Of a DNA stretch of 33,730 nucleotides, positions 22,576 through 31,700 are shown piece after piece. Below the pieces are notes generated by a model. The model ran no database searches. It was not told the DNA's origin and was given only the letters and a program-made list of their open reading frames with translations. The stretch spans positions 1 to 33,730 of the forward strand of contig JAITTG010000117.1 of the NCBI GenBank assembly GCA_031287095.1, written 5' to 3'. The stretch's first letter is position 1. Each line of letters starts with the position of its first letter. Position numbers and translations under genes: made by a program. The DNA is from Candidatus Parendomicrobium reticulitermitis. GTDB taxonomy: Bacteria; Elusimicrobiota; Endomicrobiia; Endomicrobiales; Endomicrobiaceae.

Positions 22576-23694
22576 ATGAAAAAGGAACTTTTCGTAAATA
22601 ATGATAAAAAAAATCTTGATATAAATAAAATATATCAAGGAGATTGTCTGGAGATATTAAGACAATTTCCAGATAATTCTATTGATTTGATTTTTGCCGA
22701 CCCTCCGTATAATATGCAACTGAAGAAAGAATTGTATAGACCTAATAATACAAAAGTTGACGGAGTCAATGATGAATGGGATAAATTCGGTTCATTTGAG
22801 GATTATGATAAATTCTCTATATTATGGCTTAAAGAGTGTAAAAGAGTTTTAAAAGACAGCGGGACGATTTGGGTAATAGGTTCTTATCATAATATATTCA
22901 GAGTTGGAAACATTATGCTAAATTTGGGTTATTGGATATTAAACGATGTTACTTGGCATAAAACAAATCCTATGCCGAATTTTTTAGGCACAAGATTTAC
23001 AAATGCAACTGAAACGCTATTATGGTGTTCTAAGGGCGAAAATCTAAAAAAATATACTTTCAATCATAAATTGATGAAACAGTATAATGGCGGCAAACAA
23101 ATGACATCTGTTTGGAATATTGGTTTATGTATTGGCAGAGAAAGGATAAAAGGGATAGATGGTAAAAAGGCTCATTCAACGCAAAAACCGGAGGAATTGT
23201 TAAAAAGGGTTATTTTATCAACAACTGAGCAAAACGATATAGTTTTAGACCCTTTTTTCGGAACAGGCACGACTGGAGCAGTTGCAAAAAAACTCGGACG
23301 CAATTTTATAGGAATAGAACGAGAAAAAGAGTATATAAAAATTGCTCAAAAACGGATTGATAATATAAAGATTCTGTTATCTGAATCCTCTTGGATTGAA
23401 CCCAAAAAAGAGAAACAAACAAAAGTTCCTTTTGCGAATTTAGTAAAGAATAAAATTATAAATAGCGGAGAATTTTTATATACGCGTAAAAGATATGATA
23501 AGAAAGCAAGAGTTCTTGATAATGGCAATTTATCCTATGACAACAATATAGGGTCAATACATAGAATAGGCGCTATTATTCAACAGACGCCGTCTTGCAA
23601 TGGTTGGAAATTTTGGTATGCGCTAAAAAATAAAAAAGCATTTTTGATAGATGATTTAAGAGAAGAATATATAAGGGGGGGATATGGATTATAG
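22576..23694 (+). CDS. M.HinfI-like DNA adenine methyltransferase
   Basis: The ATG at 22576 with AAAGAGGAT upstream gives 372 residues; an in-frame TTG at 22549 is not preferred. DPPY is at 42-45 and the SAM motif FFGTGTTG at 227-234 (beta order). The stretches GVNDEWDKF, LNDVTWHKTNPMPNF, KKAHSTQKPE and the C-terminal ~100 residues resemble M.HinfI as I remember it, so N6-adenine methylation of GANTC is the leading guess. The C-terminal domain (~275-372) has the look of the RAMA-type domain of that group. It overlaps the downstream nuclease gene by 11 nt, forming a type II restriction-modification pair placed between pyrE and purM. Confidence 0.85.
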   Translation: MKKELFVNNDKKNLDINKIYQGDCLEILRQFPDNSIDLIFADPPYNMQLKKELYRPNNTKVDGVNDEWDKFGSFEDYDKFSILWLKECKRVLKDSGTIWVIGSYHNIFRVGNIMLNLGYWILNDVTWHKTNPMPNFLGTRFTNATETLLWCSKGENLKKYTFNHKLMKQYNGGKQMTSVWNIGLCIGRERIKGIDGKKAHSTQKPEELLKRVILSTTEQNDIVLDPFFGTGTTGAVAKKLGRNFIGIEREKEYIKIAQKRIDNIKILLSESSWIEPKKEKQTKVPFANLVKNKIINSGEFLYTRKRYDKKARVLDNGNLSYDNNIGSIHRIGAIIQQTPSCNGWKFWYALKNKKAFLIDDLREEYIRGGYGL

Positions 23695-24541
23695 AATATT
23701 TGCAAACATTTTAAATCAGCAAGTTTTTGAAAATTCTAAATCAGATTTAATTAGAAAAATAGCCGAAACTCCATATAGATATATCGGTTTATTTAGACCT
23801 ACAAAACCAAAAGCAAAAATCCTGCAAAATCTACTTCAATCAAATGAAATCAGATTTGGCGATGCGTTAGAAATTATATTTAAAGTATATTTTAAACTTT
23901 TGGGGTATGAGAATTTAGACAATAAATTACAAAAAAATTATGATAATTTAGATATAGACCAACTTTTTAGAAATCAATATAACATTTATTTTGTTGAACA
24001 AAAGGTTAGGGATGACCACGATTCAACTAAGAAACGCGGGCAAATCGATAACTTTATCAAGAAAATAGAAGCGTTGCTTGAAATATATAAAGAAAAGCAA
24101 TTAAAATGCTTTACATATTTTATAGACCCTAGTCTAACCAAAAATAAAAATTATTATTCTGAACAGATGAAAGAGATTAGTAAGGACTATGGGATTTACT
24201 GTAAATTGTGTTATGGGAAAGAATTTTGGGATGAGATTTCACAAATTCAAGTATGGGATGAACTACTAAAATATTTAAAAAAATGGAAAGAAGGTATTCC
24301 CGAATTACCGTCCGTAAACTTTGATTTAGAAGCAGAAAAGACTTTCAATGAAATTAAAGATATGCCTCCGTCAATATATAGGAAATTGTTTGCAATAGAT
24401 GAAATTTACAATGAGATACTTTTGACAATTTTTCCTCAAAAGAAAGTTTTAAAACTCTTGCTAATTTATTTTGAAGAATTGGGTAATAATAAAATTATAT
24501 ATAAAACTTTGGCTGATATAGTTAGAAAGACAATAAAATGA
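23684..24541 (+). CDS. type II restriction endonuclease, PD-(D/E)xK type
   Basis: This 285-residue protein is coupled to the methylase by an 11-nt overlap and has AGGGGGGG as ribosome site. A likely catalytic centre is LDID (89-92) followed by YFVEQK (102-107), a D...ExK arrangement, then the conserved-looking RDDHDSTKKRGQ (109-120). Length, context and this motif indicate the cognate nuclease. If the methylase is truly M.HinfI-like, the target would be GANTC. The nuclease family name cannot be fixed by eye. The C-terminal ~70 residues are helical (IYNEILLTIF). No truncation is seen, so the system may be active. It would defend against foreign DNA and make the locus hard to lose. Confidence 0.78.
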   Translation: MDYRIFANILNQQVFENSKSDLIRKIAETPYRYIGLFRPTKPKAKILQNLLQSNEIRFGDALEIIFKVYFKLLGYENLDNKLQKNYDNLDIDQLFRNQYNIYFVEQKVRDDHDSTKKRGQIDNFIKKIEALLEIYKEKQLKCFTYFIDPSLTKNKNYYSEQMKEISKDYGIYCKLCYGKEFWDEISQIQVWDELLKYLKKWKEGIPELPSVNFDLEAEKTFNEIKDMPPSIYRKLFAIDEIYNEILLTIFPQKKVLKLLLIYFEELGNNKIIYKTLADIVRKTIK

Positions 24542-24565
24542 ATATAATGATTTTAAATCTATGTA

Positions 24566-24585
24566 GAGACGCGCTATAGCGTCTC
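24566..24585. repeat. GTAGAGACGC palindrome at a gene-remnant junction
   Basis: GAGACGC and GCGTCTC form a 7-bp stem around GCTATA, preceded by GTA. A similar unit lies at 27754-27776. It sits exactly between the end of the restriction gene and the start of recognisable sequence of the downstream remnant. Confidence 0.6.
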
Positions 24586-24587
24586 AT

Positions 24588-24848
24588 AAGGCGACTTTAC
24601 TCACTGGAACTCAGCAACATATCAGAGAATCCTTTTCTATTCATAGGCATCTTGAAGAATATATGAAAGGGGCGCCATCGGCGTATTCAATTTTCATATC
24701 GCCAAAGATTTTTATAGACACAGAAAGATATTTTAGATTTATAAAAAATGATGGTTTAGATGTCCGCCCATCAGACATCAATTGTTTTGTCAACGCTCTT
24801 GAAAAATATAAAACTTTAAACGGCATAAGTCTAAATACACAAAACTAA
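24588..24848 (+). pseudogene. possible restriction-enzyme C-terminal remnant
   Basis: In one frame from just after the palindrome to 24848 a coherent peptide can be read: LLTGTQQHIRESFSIHRHLE, then PSAYSIFISPKIFIDTERYF and a helical end with VNALEKYKTLNG. The pattern of a strand with Thr-Gly, a helix with Arg/His, and APxAYxIFISPxIxxDT resembles the last third of some type II restriction enzymes (AlwI-like). There is no start codon with a ribosome site except an internal ATG at 24663, and everything upstream is missing. It is likely the tail of an older restriction gene, cut by the event that left the palindrome. Family recall is tentative. Confidence 0.45.
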
Positions 24849-24861
24849 AAGGGGTTCAAAA

Positions 24862-25821
24862 ATGATTACCTACAAAAAATCAGGCGTAAATATCGACGCT
24901 GGAAATGAACTTGTCAAAAGGATTAAAAAAGATTTGCCTAAAATCGGCGGGTTTGGGGGATCGTTTGGGCTTGCGGGGACTAAATATAATTTAGTTAGTT
25001 CTACCGATGGAGTGGGAACAAAACTTAAAATTGCATTTTTGGTCAATAAGCATAATACTGTCGGCATTGACCTTGTCGCTATGAATGTAAATGATTTGAT
25101 TTGCGTCGGCGCTAAACCGCTTTTCTTTTTAGATTATTTTGCTTGCGGTAAACTCAATGTCAAACAAGCGCAGGAAGTTATAAAAGGCATCGCAAAAGGA
25201 TGCGAAATTTCAGGCTCTCAACTTATAGGCGGTGAAACTGCTGAAATGCCTGATTTTTATAAAAATGGAGAATATGATTTGGCGGGTTTTTCCGTAGGCA
25301 TAATTGAGAAAGGCAAGGAAATAAAAGGGAACAATATAAAAGCGGGAGATGTTCTTATAGGTCTGCCTTCAAGCGGACCCCATTCAAACGGATACTCCCT
25401 TATCCGCAAAGTTTTGGGCGATAGCGGCTTAAAAAAATATTCCAAACAGTTGCTTGAGCCTACAAAAATTTATGTCAAAGAGATTTTGGCGGCAATAAAA
25501 AAATTCAACTCAAAAAAACAAAATATCGCAGGCATAGCGCATATCACAGGCGGAAGTTTTTACGATAAAATCGGAAGAATTTTACCGCAAAATGCCAGAG
25601 TTGTAATAGAGAAATCCGCTTGGGAAGTCCCAGAAATTTTTAAAATCATTCAAAAAAAAGGTAATGTCCCGGAAAATGACATTTATAGAACTCTCAATAT
25701 GGGCATAGGCATGGTTTTAATAGTCCGTCCTGACGCCGCTTTGCAGGTAAAAAGATTTTTTAAAGACGCAAAAGCTGTCGGATATGTCAAAAAAGGCGCA
25801 AAAGGCGTGGAGATTATATAG
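24862..25821 (+). CDS. purM: phosphoribosylformylglycinamidine cyclo-ligase (AIR synthetase)
   Basis: This 319-residue enzyme closes the imidazole ring in purine synthesis, turning FGAM into AIR with ATP. Family segments are present in order: YKKSGVNIDAGNELV at the N-terminus, SSTDGVGTKLKIAF, the dimer/active-site stretch AMNVNDLICVGAKPLFFLDY, GGETAEMPDFY, GLPSSGPHSNGYSLIRK and AHITGGSFYDKIGRILP. Length is slightly short of the usual ~340 residues but nothing essential appears lost. The ribosome site is AAAGGGG. No other pur gene adjoins it. It is cytoplasmic. Confidence 0.95.
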   Translation: MITYKKSGVNIDAGNELVKRIKKDLPKIGGFGGSFGLAGTKYNLVSSTDGVGTKLKIAFLVNKHNTVGIDLVAMNVNDLICVGAKPLFFLDYFACGKLNVKQAQEVIKGIAKGCEISGSQLIGGETAEMPDFYKNGEYDLAGFSVGIIEKGKEIKGNNIKAGDVLIGLPSSGPHSNGYSLIRKVLGDSGLKKYSKQLLEPTKIYVKEILAAIKKFNSKKQNIAGIAHITGGSFYDKIGRILPQNARVVIEKSAWEVPEIFKIIQKKGNVPENDIYRTLNMGIGMVLIVRPDAALQVKRFFKDAKAVGYVKKGAKGVEII

Positions 25822-25896
25822 GAATGAGCCGCATAATGACAATTGTAGTGTAAAATGGCAACCAATCCAACCTCGCAATGCTAATAAGGAATATAA

Positions 25897-27402
25897 ATGA
25901 TAATCAAAAAAGACAAAGATATTATCGCTTCATATTTTGAAGATGCTTCTGGAATGACAGGGGCTTTTGGCGATTTTGTCGCTATTGTTGAAAATGAGAG
26001 AGAAGTATCAGATTTTCTTGTTGACGCTTCAGTCAAAAAAATGCCTGTGACTATATCAGGCGGCTTAACGGCAAATACCGGCGCGGGTTTGGCTTTTGGC
26101 GGCGCGGTTTTATCTTTGGAAAAGTTGAATTTTATCGGTAATGTATGTTTAATTGACTACAAGAATGCTTTTATAAAAGTAGGAGCGGGAGCAAGGCTTG
26201 TAGATATTAAGGATAAGGTTTTTAAAGAGGGCTGGATATATCCTCCCGACCCTACGGAAAAAAATTCTTTGATAGGCGGTAATATCTCCACTAATGCCTC
26301 GGGCGGCAGAGGCTTTAAATTCGGCGCTACGAGAAAATATATAAAATCTCTAAAAATCATTTTTACCGATGGCTCGTCATCGCAAATTGAGAGAGGAAAA
26401 TATACGGCGGATTTGAACGGCAGAATATCTTTTAATACAGATAAAGGCAAAAAAGAAATTGTTTTACCGAAATATAAATTGCCCAATATCAAAAATGCCG
26501 CAGGCTACTATAATTATCCAAACGCTGATTTGATTGATATTTTTATAGGCAGCGAAGGAACGCTTGGGGCGATAGTTGAGGCTGAATTATTTTTAAAGCC
26601 GTCCTTTAAGGAATTATTCGGCGGTATTGTATTTTTTGATTCGCCTAATTTGGCTTTTGATTTTGCCGCGCAAATAAAAGCAAAAGCGGAGATTGCGGGT
26701 CAATCTCGCAATGACGACCCTATCATAAATCCTATGTCTTTGGAATATATGGATAAAAACGCTTTGGATTTAGTCCGCTCTTTCTATCCTCAAATCCCGC
26801 AAAAATCATGCGCCGCAATTATGTTTGAGCAAGATATTTATAATGGCGGTAATGCCGATGATTTTCTTGAAAAATGGATTGATTTTATGTATGCAAATTC
26901 CATAGATGAAAATGCCGTATGGTTTGCTCAAAATGCGCGTGAAATGCAGGAATTTTTAAAACTTAGACGCAAAATCCCAGAGACGGTAAATGAAATAGTG
27001 AAAAGGAATAAAATCCCAAAAGTCGGCACAGATTTTGCCGTTCCAGAAGGCTGTCTTGCAGAAATTTACAATTTTTGCGAAAAATCATTTAAGGAATCAG
27101 GCATTTTCTACTTGATATTCGGACATATAGGGGAAAATCATCTTCATGCCAATATAATAGCCTCAAATGAAGAAGAATTTGTTAAAACCCGCCAAATTTA
27201 CTCTAAAATCATAGACAAAGTAATTGAATTGGGCGGCACAGTATCAGCCGAACACGGTATAGGAAAACTCCGCCGCATTTTCTTAGAAAAAATGGTAGGT
27301 CAAGAAGCATTAGAAGAAATGTTTAATTTTAAAAAATCATTAGACAGCGCCAATATATTGGGATTAAACAATATTTTTCCAAATCATAGTCAATTAAGCT
27401 GA
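25897..27402 (+). CDS. FAD-linked oxidase, GlcD/D-lactate dehydrogenase type
   Basis: This 501-residue protein has the FAD-binding type 4 domain: VTISGGLTANTGAG (~52-65), YPPDPTEKNSLIGGNISTNA (~115-134), SGGRGFKFG and the strand IGSEGTLGAIVEAELF. The C-terminal domain has FGHIGENHLHANI and AEHGIGKLRR, with the His residues that hold the substrate/metal site in glycolate and D-lactate oxidases. It would oxidise a 2-hydroxy acid. Which one is not readable; no GlcE/GlcF partner is adjacent. Residues 264-275 (AEIAGQSRNDDP) are encoded by an inserted palindromic repeat between the FAD domain and INPMSLEYMD. The ribosome site is AAGGAATA. The frame stays intact, so function is probably kept. Confidence 0.85.
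   Translation: MIIKKDKDIIASYFEDASGMTGAFGDFVAIVENEREVSDFLVDASVKKMPVTISGGLTANTGAGLAFGGAVLSLEKLNFIGNVCLIDYKNAFIKVGAGARLVDIKDKVFKEGWIYPPDPTEKNSLIGGNISTNASGGRGFKFGATRKYIKSLKIIFTDGSSSQIERGKYTADLNGRISFNTDKGKKEIVLPKYKLPNIKNAAGYYNYPNADLIDIFIGSEGTLGAIVEAELFLKPSFKELFGGIVFFDSPNLAFDFAAQIKAKAEIAGQSRNDDPIINPMSLEYMDKNALDLVRSFYPQIPQKSCAAIMFEQDIYNGGNADDFLEKWIDFMYANSIDENAVWFAQNAREMQEFLKLRRKIPETVNEIVKRNKIPKVGTDFAVPEGCLAEIYNFCEKSFKESGIFYLIFGHIGENHLHANIIASNEEEFVKTRQIYSKIIDKVIELGGTVSAEHGIGKLRRIFLEKMVGQEALEEMFNFKKSLDSANILGLNNIFPNHSQLS
26685..26719. repeat. palindromic repeat inserted in frame in the FAD oxidase gene
   Basis: The 34-nt unit containing GCGGAGATTGCGGGTC and CTCGCAATGACGACC matches, apart from a few central bases, the inverted copy at 28502-28537 in non-coding DNA. 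GAGATTG pairs with CAATCTC. In this gene it encodes residues 264-274 in frame. Part of it also occurs at 11675 and 20521. Confidence 0.75.
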
Positions 27403-27753
27403 AGTTGCAGTATCCTTGCTGTCATTGCGTAGAATCCATAAGATAAAATTCTATTTCAACTTTTGCTTTTACTAATAACAAAGGCTGCAAGAACGGCATT
27501 TTATAGATTAGATCTCTTGCGCAATCAACGCATAAAATAGAATGGCAGACGCTATTAGCGCAGAATGACAAGCCTACTTTCGCGCAAATAGGCGCTGTTG
27601 CGAATAATGATAATGCCTATACTTTTACATTCTTTGTATATCAGTTGCGCAAGAGATCTGTTCTGCATCTTACGCGCACAAACGCGCGTCAGCAATAAAA
27701 TTGATATAATCCCGCCGTTCCCAAACAAGAAAGCGGTAAACGGTAAAAATATA

Positions 27754-27776
27754 GAGACGCGCTACGCGCGCGTCTC
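27754..27776. repeat. GAGACGC/GCGTCTC palindrome
   Basis: Seven-base arms GAGACGC (27754-27760) and GCGTCTC (27770-27776) around an alternating GC core, with TA before the left arm. Same family as 24566-24585. Confidence 0.6.
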
Positions 27777-27849
27777 AAATCAATACATTAAACTTCAAAA
27801 GGAATTTGGCAAATTATGGCAAGCAATCAAAACAGAATCAGTTTCGTAG

Positions 27850-27871
27850 GGGCAGACCCATGCGTCTGCCC
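27850..27871. repeat. GTAGGGGCAGAC palindrome
   Basis: GGGCAGAC and GTCTGCCC form an 8-bp stem around CCATGC, preceded by GTAG. From memory, palindromes beginning GTAGGGGC are scattered in several bacterial phyla. The two phage leader palindromes (4758, 5666) share the left flank GTA(G/T)GGGC. Confidence 0.6.
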
Positions 27872-27922
27872 GTCTCTTAATAGCGGCGCGCAACCGTTCG
27901 CCCTTTTTTATGTCTGGTAATA

Positions 27923-27938
27923 CCCCCCCCCCCCCCCC
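27923..27938. repeat. homopolymer tract of 16 C
   Basis: Sixteen consecutive C, followed 15 nt later by six G that could pair with part of it. Homopolymers of this length slip during replication and are also prone to sequencing error. It is about 790 nt upstream of the surface-protein gene, too far for a usual phase-variable promoter. Confidence 0.8.
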
Positions 27939-28256
27939 GAAAATTTAAAGATAGGGGGGATAATAATGCCCCCAATGAATGCAATCCTTAACAAAATCAA
28001 AACAAATCAAATCATAACAATAATCTCAAAACTCGCAATAAATATCTCCCCAATTCCGTCATTTCTGAGTGTTTTCTCAATGTCGTCATTCCACGGTTTT
28101 TGGTTTGTCATCAACCCACTTGAAAATAGGGTAAAAACCCTTTCTTTTTTTCGTCATTCCCGAATGTCTCCCCAACTCCGTCATTCCCGAAATTCGTTAT
28201 CGGGAATCCAAGTTAAAAAAGGCAACGGCAAAAGTGGATTCCCGACAGAGACATTC

Positions 28257-28411
28257 GGGAATGACGCACTGGACGCGACACTCGAGAATAGGCACTTGGC
28301 GCGACACTCGGGAATGACGCACTGGACGCGGCGCTCGAGAATAGGCACTTGGCGCGACACTCGGGAATACGCGCTGGGTGTGATATTCGGGAATGACGCG
28401 CTGGGCGCGAC
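28257..28411. repeat. ~27-bp tandem repeat array
   Basis: About six consecutive units of 26-27 bp, each starting GGGAATGACGC or GAGAATAGGC and containing CTGG(A/G)CGCGAC or TTGGCGCGACACTC. Two unit types alternate at first. No spacers separate units, so it is not a CRISPR array. The unit start GGGAATGACG links it to the neighbouring TCATTCCCGA palindromes. Confidence 0.75.
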
Positions 28412-28501
28412 TTTACCACAATTGATAGATTGACCCTTAATTTGAATACGGCTTATATTTTCTATACCGTCAATTGCGGGTTTAACTTGCAATCTGTTTT
28501 C

Positions 28502-28537
28502 AGGTCGTCATTGCGCGCAAGACCCGCAATCTCCGCC
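28502..28537. repeat. inverted copy of the GATTGCGGGTC palindromic repeat
   Basis: Read on the minus strand this contains GCGGAGATTGCGGGTC and CGCAATGACGACC, matching the unit inside the FAD oxidase gene apart from the centre. It is the clearest non-coding relative of that intragenic repeat. Confidence 0.75.
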
Positions 28538-28584
28538 GTTTTTCAGCGCAGAGCGCGTCTTTTCTCTCTTCTATCTGTCTTTGA

Positions 28585-28613
28585 TTGTAATTTGAAAACC
28601 AAAGAGATAAAAT
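28585..28613 (+). promoter_or_regulatory. possible promoter for the second surface-protein gene
   Basis: TTGTAA (28585-28590), 17-bp spacer, TAAAAT (28608-28613); 118 nt upstream of the ATG. Matches are 4/6 and 5/6 with ideal spacing. Other AT-rich positions nearby could serve instead. Confidence 0.4.
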
Positions 28614-28731
28614 AACGAACAGCGTCGGCTGAAAGTTGGGTAACAAGCGAGCAAATAAAAACACAAAATATAGAAAATATAAACGCATAAATCATAAAAA
28701 TACTTTGTCGTTCCAAACACAAGAGGATGTT

Positions 28732-31700
28732 ATGGCGCTTTTAAAAAGATTATTTAAATCGTTTATTTATTTTGCTTTTTTGTTTGTTTTGCTTTCTTTG
28801 TGGAAGGCGGACGGGGCTTTTGCTTTGAATGAGGGGCAGTTTGCCAGTTATTTTGTTGACAACGGGGATGTTTTTGATATGCAATTGGATACTAATCTCA
28901 CTTTTTCCGGCAAGCCCCTTTTGGTTATGAATCCAAGCAGCGGAACTATAAGAGGGGAGAACTTGACGAGTAGTGTTAGTTTAGGCAACAATCCCGGTCT
29001 TTCCGACCCAGGGCTTAGGATTGGCAGTAATCGTCAGCTATTTTTTTATGGGAATATAGTATTTGTAAATGTTGGACGATACGGCGCGATTAGGGTTGAT
29101 GGTAATTCAAGAGTATTTTTTAGAAATTCAACCGTGGGTTTTGCTGGAAATACCGCCGCAAGCAGAGGCGGCGCGGTTCTTATTGACGGCTCAAATTTAT
29201 TTTTTGAAAATTCAACGGTCAGTTGGACGGGAAATATGGGAAGCAGTTATGGGGGCGCAATTTACAGTTATCAATCAACCGTTGCCTTTACTAATTCAAG
29301 CGCAAGTTTCATTTCAAACTCCGCAAATATTGGCGCCGCAATTCGCAATACTGCAGGACATAACTTTACTTTTGACAATTCGCGCGCGGATTTCATTTCA
29401 AACACCGCAGGCAGTCAAGGAGGCGCGATTGCCAATTATCGGTTGAGTTTTACCATTTCCAATTCAACCGTAAGTTTTATTTCAAACTCTGCATCGTCTT
29501 ATGGCGGCGCGGTTGATAATGAGGGGCAATCAATCTTTACCGTTGCCGATTCAGCCGTCGGTTTTACTTCAAACTCCGCTAATTCCGGCGCAGGAATTTA
29601 CAATCGTCAATCAACTTTTACATTTGCCGATTCAAGCGTTAGTTTCAATTCTAATAGCGCGCAGTCTGGCGGCGCGATTTACAATAGTTCCTCAAATTTC
29701 ACTTTTATCAATTCAATCGTCCGTTTCAATTCTAATAGCGCTAGCGATAGCATAAATGGCGGCGGCGGCGCGACTTACAATAGAGATTACTCACTCTTTA
29801 CCATTGCCAATTCAACCATAAATTTCACTTCAAACAAAGCAAGTATAGGCGGCGCGATTTACAATGAAAATCAATCAACTTTTACCTTTACAAATTCAAT
29901 CGTGAGTTTCACTTCAAACTCAGGTTCCGGCGGCGCAATTTACAATTATGACGCAAGATTTGTCTTTACCAACTCAACAGTCAGTTGGACGGAAAACAAA
30001 TCAGGCAATGCCGGCGGCGGCGCGATTAGTAATGAGGATTTATCAATTTTTACTATTACAAATTCAAGCGCGAGTTTCACTTTAAACACTACCGATTTTT
30101 TTGGCGGGGCGATTAACAATGATAAACAATCAACCTTTACATTTGCCAATTCAATCGTGAGTTTTACTTCAAACTCTGTAGGAGACGGCATCGGCGGAGC
30201 GCTTTTCAATGGCGCTCAATCAACCTTTACCTTTATCAATTCAATCGTCCGTTTCAATTCAAACTATACCAATATTTTGGGCGGCGCAATTGGAAATTTC
30301 CAATCAATTTTTACCTTTACCAGTTCAACCGTGAGTTTTATTTCAAACTTTGCTAGAGATTCTGGCGGCGGGGCGATTATCAGCGCCGAATCAACCCTTA
30401 CCTTTTCCAATTCAATCGTGAGTTTCATTTCAAACTCTGCCGTTTATGGCGGCGCAATTCTCAGTAGCCACTCATCAATTTTTATCTTTACCAATTCAAC
30501 CGTGAGTTTCATTTCAAACAGCGCAAACATTGCGGGCGGCGCGGTTTATCTTCGGGGGGAAAATTTATCTTTTAACAATTCCAGCATTAGTTGGACAGGA
30601 AACAGCGCGTCCAATGCCGGCGGAGCGCTTTATATCGGCGTCAGTTCCGTATCATTTAACGATTCTTATGTTTATTTTGATTCCAACATATCCAGCGGCG
30701 CGCCTAACGATTTATATATTCAAGACAGCCGTCTCAAAATAAACGGCGGGCGCGTTATTGTCAATAGCGGCATAGAAGGAACTTCTACGAGCATTATATA
30801 TGTGGACAAATCTGTAATTTTTGAATTAAGAGGTTTTTCAGACAAATATGTCGGCAATATAAATGTGATTAACGGGCGCGTAAAAGTCGGCGGCATATAC
30901 ATAGCGGGCGACACTTTTTTACAAACGGCAAATTCCGTTATAGAGTTGACTACGGGAACACAGATTACGGCTGATTCAACAATCTTTTTTAGCGATATTA
31001 ATTCAAAGATGTATATAACGAATAATTCGTCAACGATAGTATTTCATACGGACGCGGTAATAAGCAGCGGGGGTTTAAGTTACGGAAGAATAACAAAGAC
31101 AGGCGGAGGCGTTTTGCGTATAGGGGGCGACAATCGTTTATTTGGCGGCGATTATACACAGACAAAGGGTTTGACTATAGTTGACAATTCAGGACGGATT
31201 TTTAGCGGCAAAATAGAGATAGAAAACAGTTCAATAACGGCGTATGGGACTGGTATAAACTACGGCGACCTTCGTTTGATTAACGGATATGCGCAAAACT
31301 ATGCTTCTGTCAGCGGCGCTGTTATAAGCGAAAACAACACGCAATTACAAACCCATTCCAAGATAGATTTTAAAGGAATGAGCGGCGTCATTATGTATGA
31401 ATTGCGCGGAGTTCGTTTAGTAGGCGGCTCTACTGACGAAAACGCGATTAAGTTTGAAGGCGTGAAAGTAGGCGTTAGCTCTGTTCCTGACAGCAGTTTA
31501 AGCAGCGGCAAGGTGTCTTTTCATTTTGAGAATTCCGTATTAGCGTTATCAAAAACCGCGCTTTCTAACAATGCGTCGGTAAAGGCTGGATTATCTTCCG
31601 TTAGAGATTTATCATTAAGCAAAATCAGCGCAAATATATCGTCTATAAGTTTTGGGGTTGATTTTACAGCGACCGCTATGACAAGCGATAGGCTTATAAC

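Larger units (their letters stand above)
27403..28731. other. 1.3-kb gene-poor repeat region
   Basis: No frame here shows protein-like composition over a useful length. A frame at 27598-27849 and one at 27966-28433 are made mostly of repeat sequence. Contents in order are a diverged copy of the 11563 repeat (about 27450-27535), a GAGACGC palindrome (27754-27776), a GGGCAGAC palindrome (27850-27871), a 16-C tract (27923-27938), ATTCCCGA/TCGGGAAT palindromes (for example 28183-28207), a ~27-bp tandem array (28257-28411) and an inverted GATTGCGGGTC repeat (28502-28537). It precedes the second giant surface-protein gene. Confidence 0.65.

Noticed and set aside
27598-27849. 83-residue plus-strand frame
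   Set aside because: It runs through the GAGACGC palindrome and has no ribosome site or protein-like pattern except a short end segment; treated as repeat DNA.
28257-28411. CRISPR-like array
   Set aside because: Units of 26-27 bp are directly adjacent without unique spacers, and no cas genes are near. It is a tandem repeat.
27966-28433. 155-residue plus-strand frame and antisense frames at 28181-28492
   Set aside because: They consist mainly of tandem repeat translation; the composition is an artefact of the repeats.
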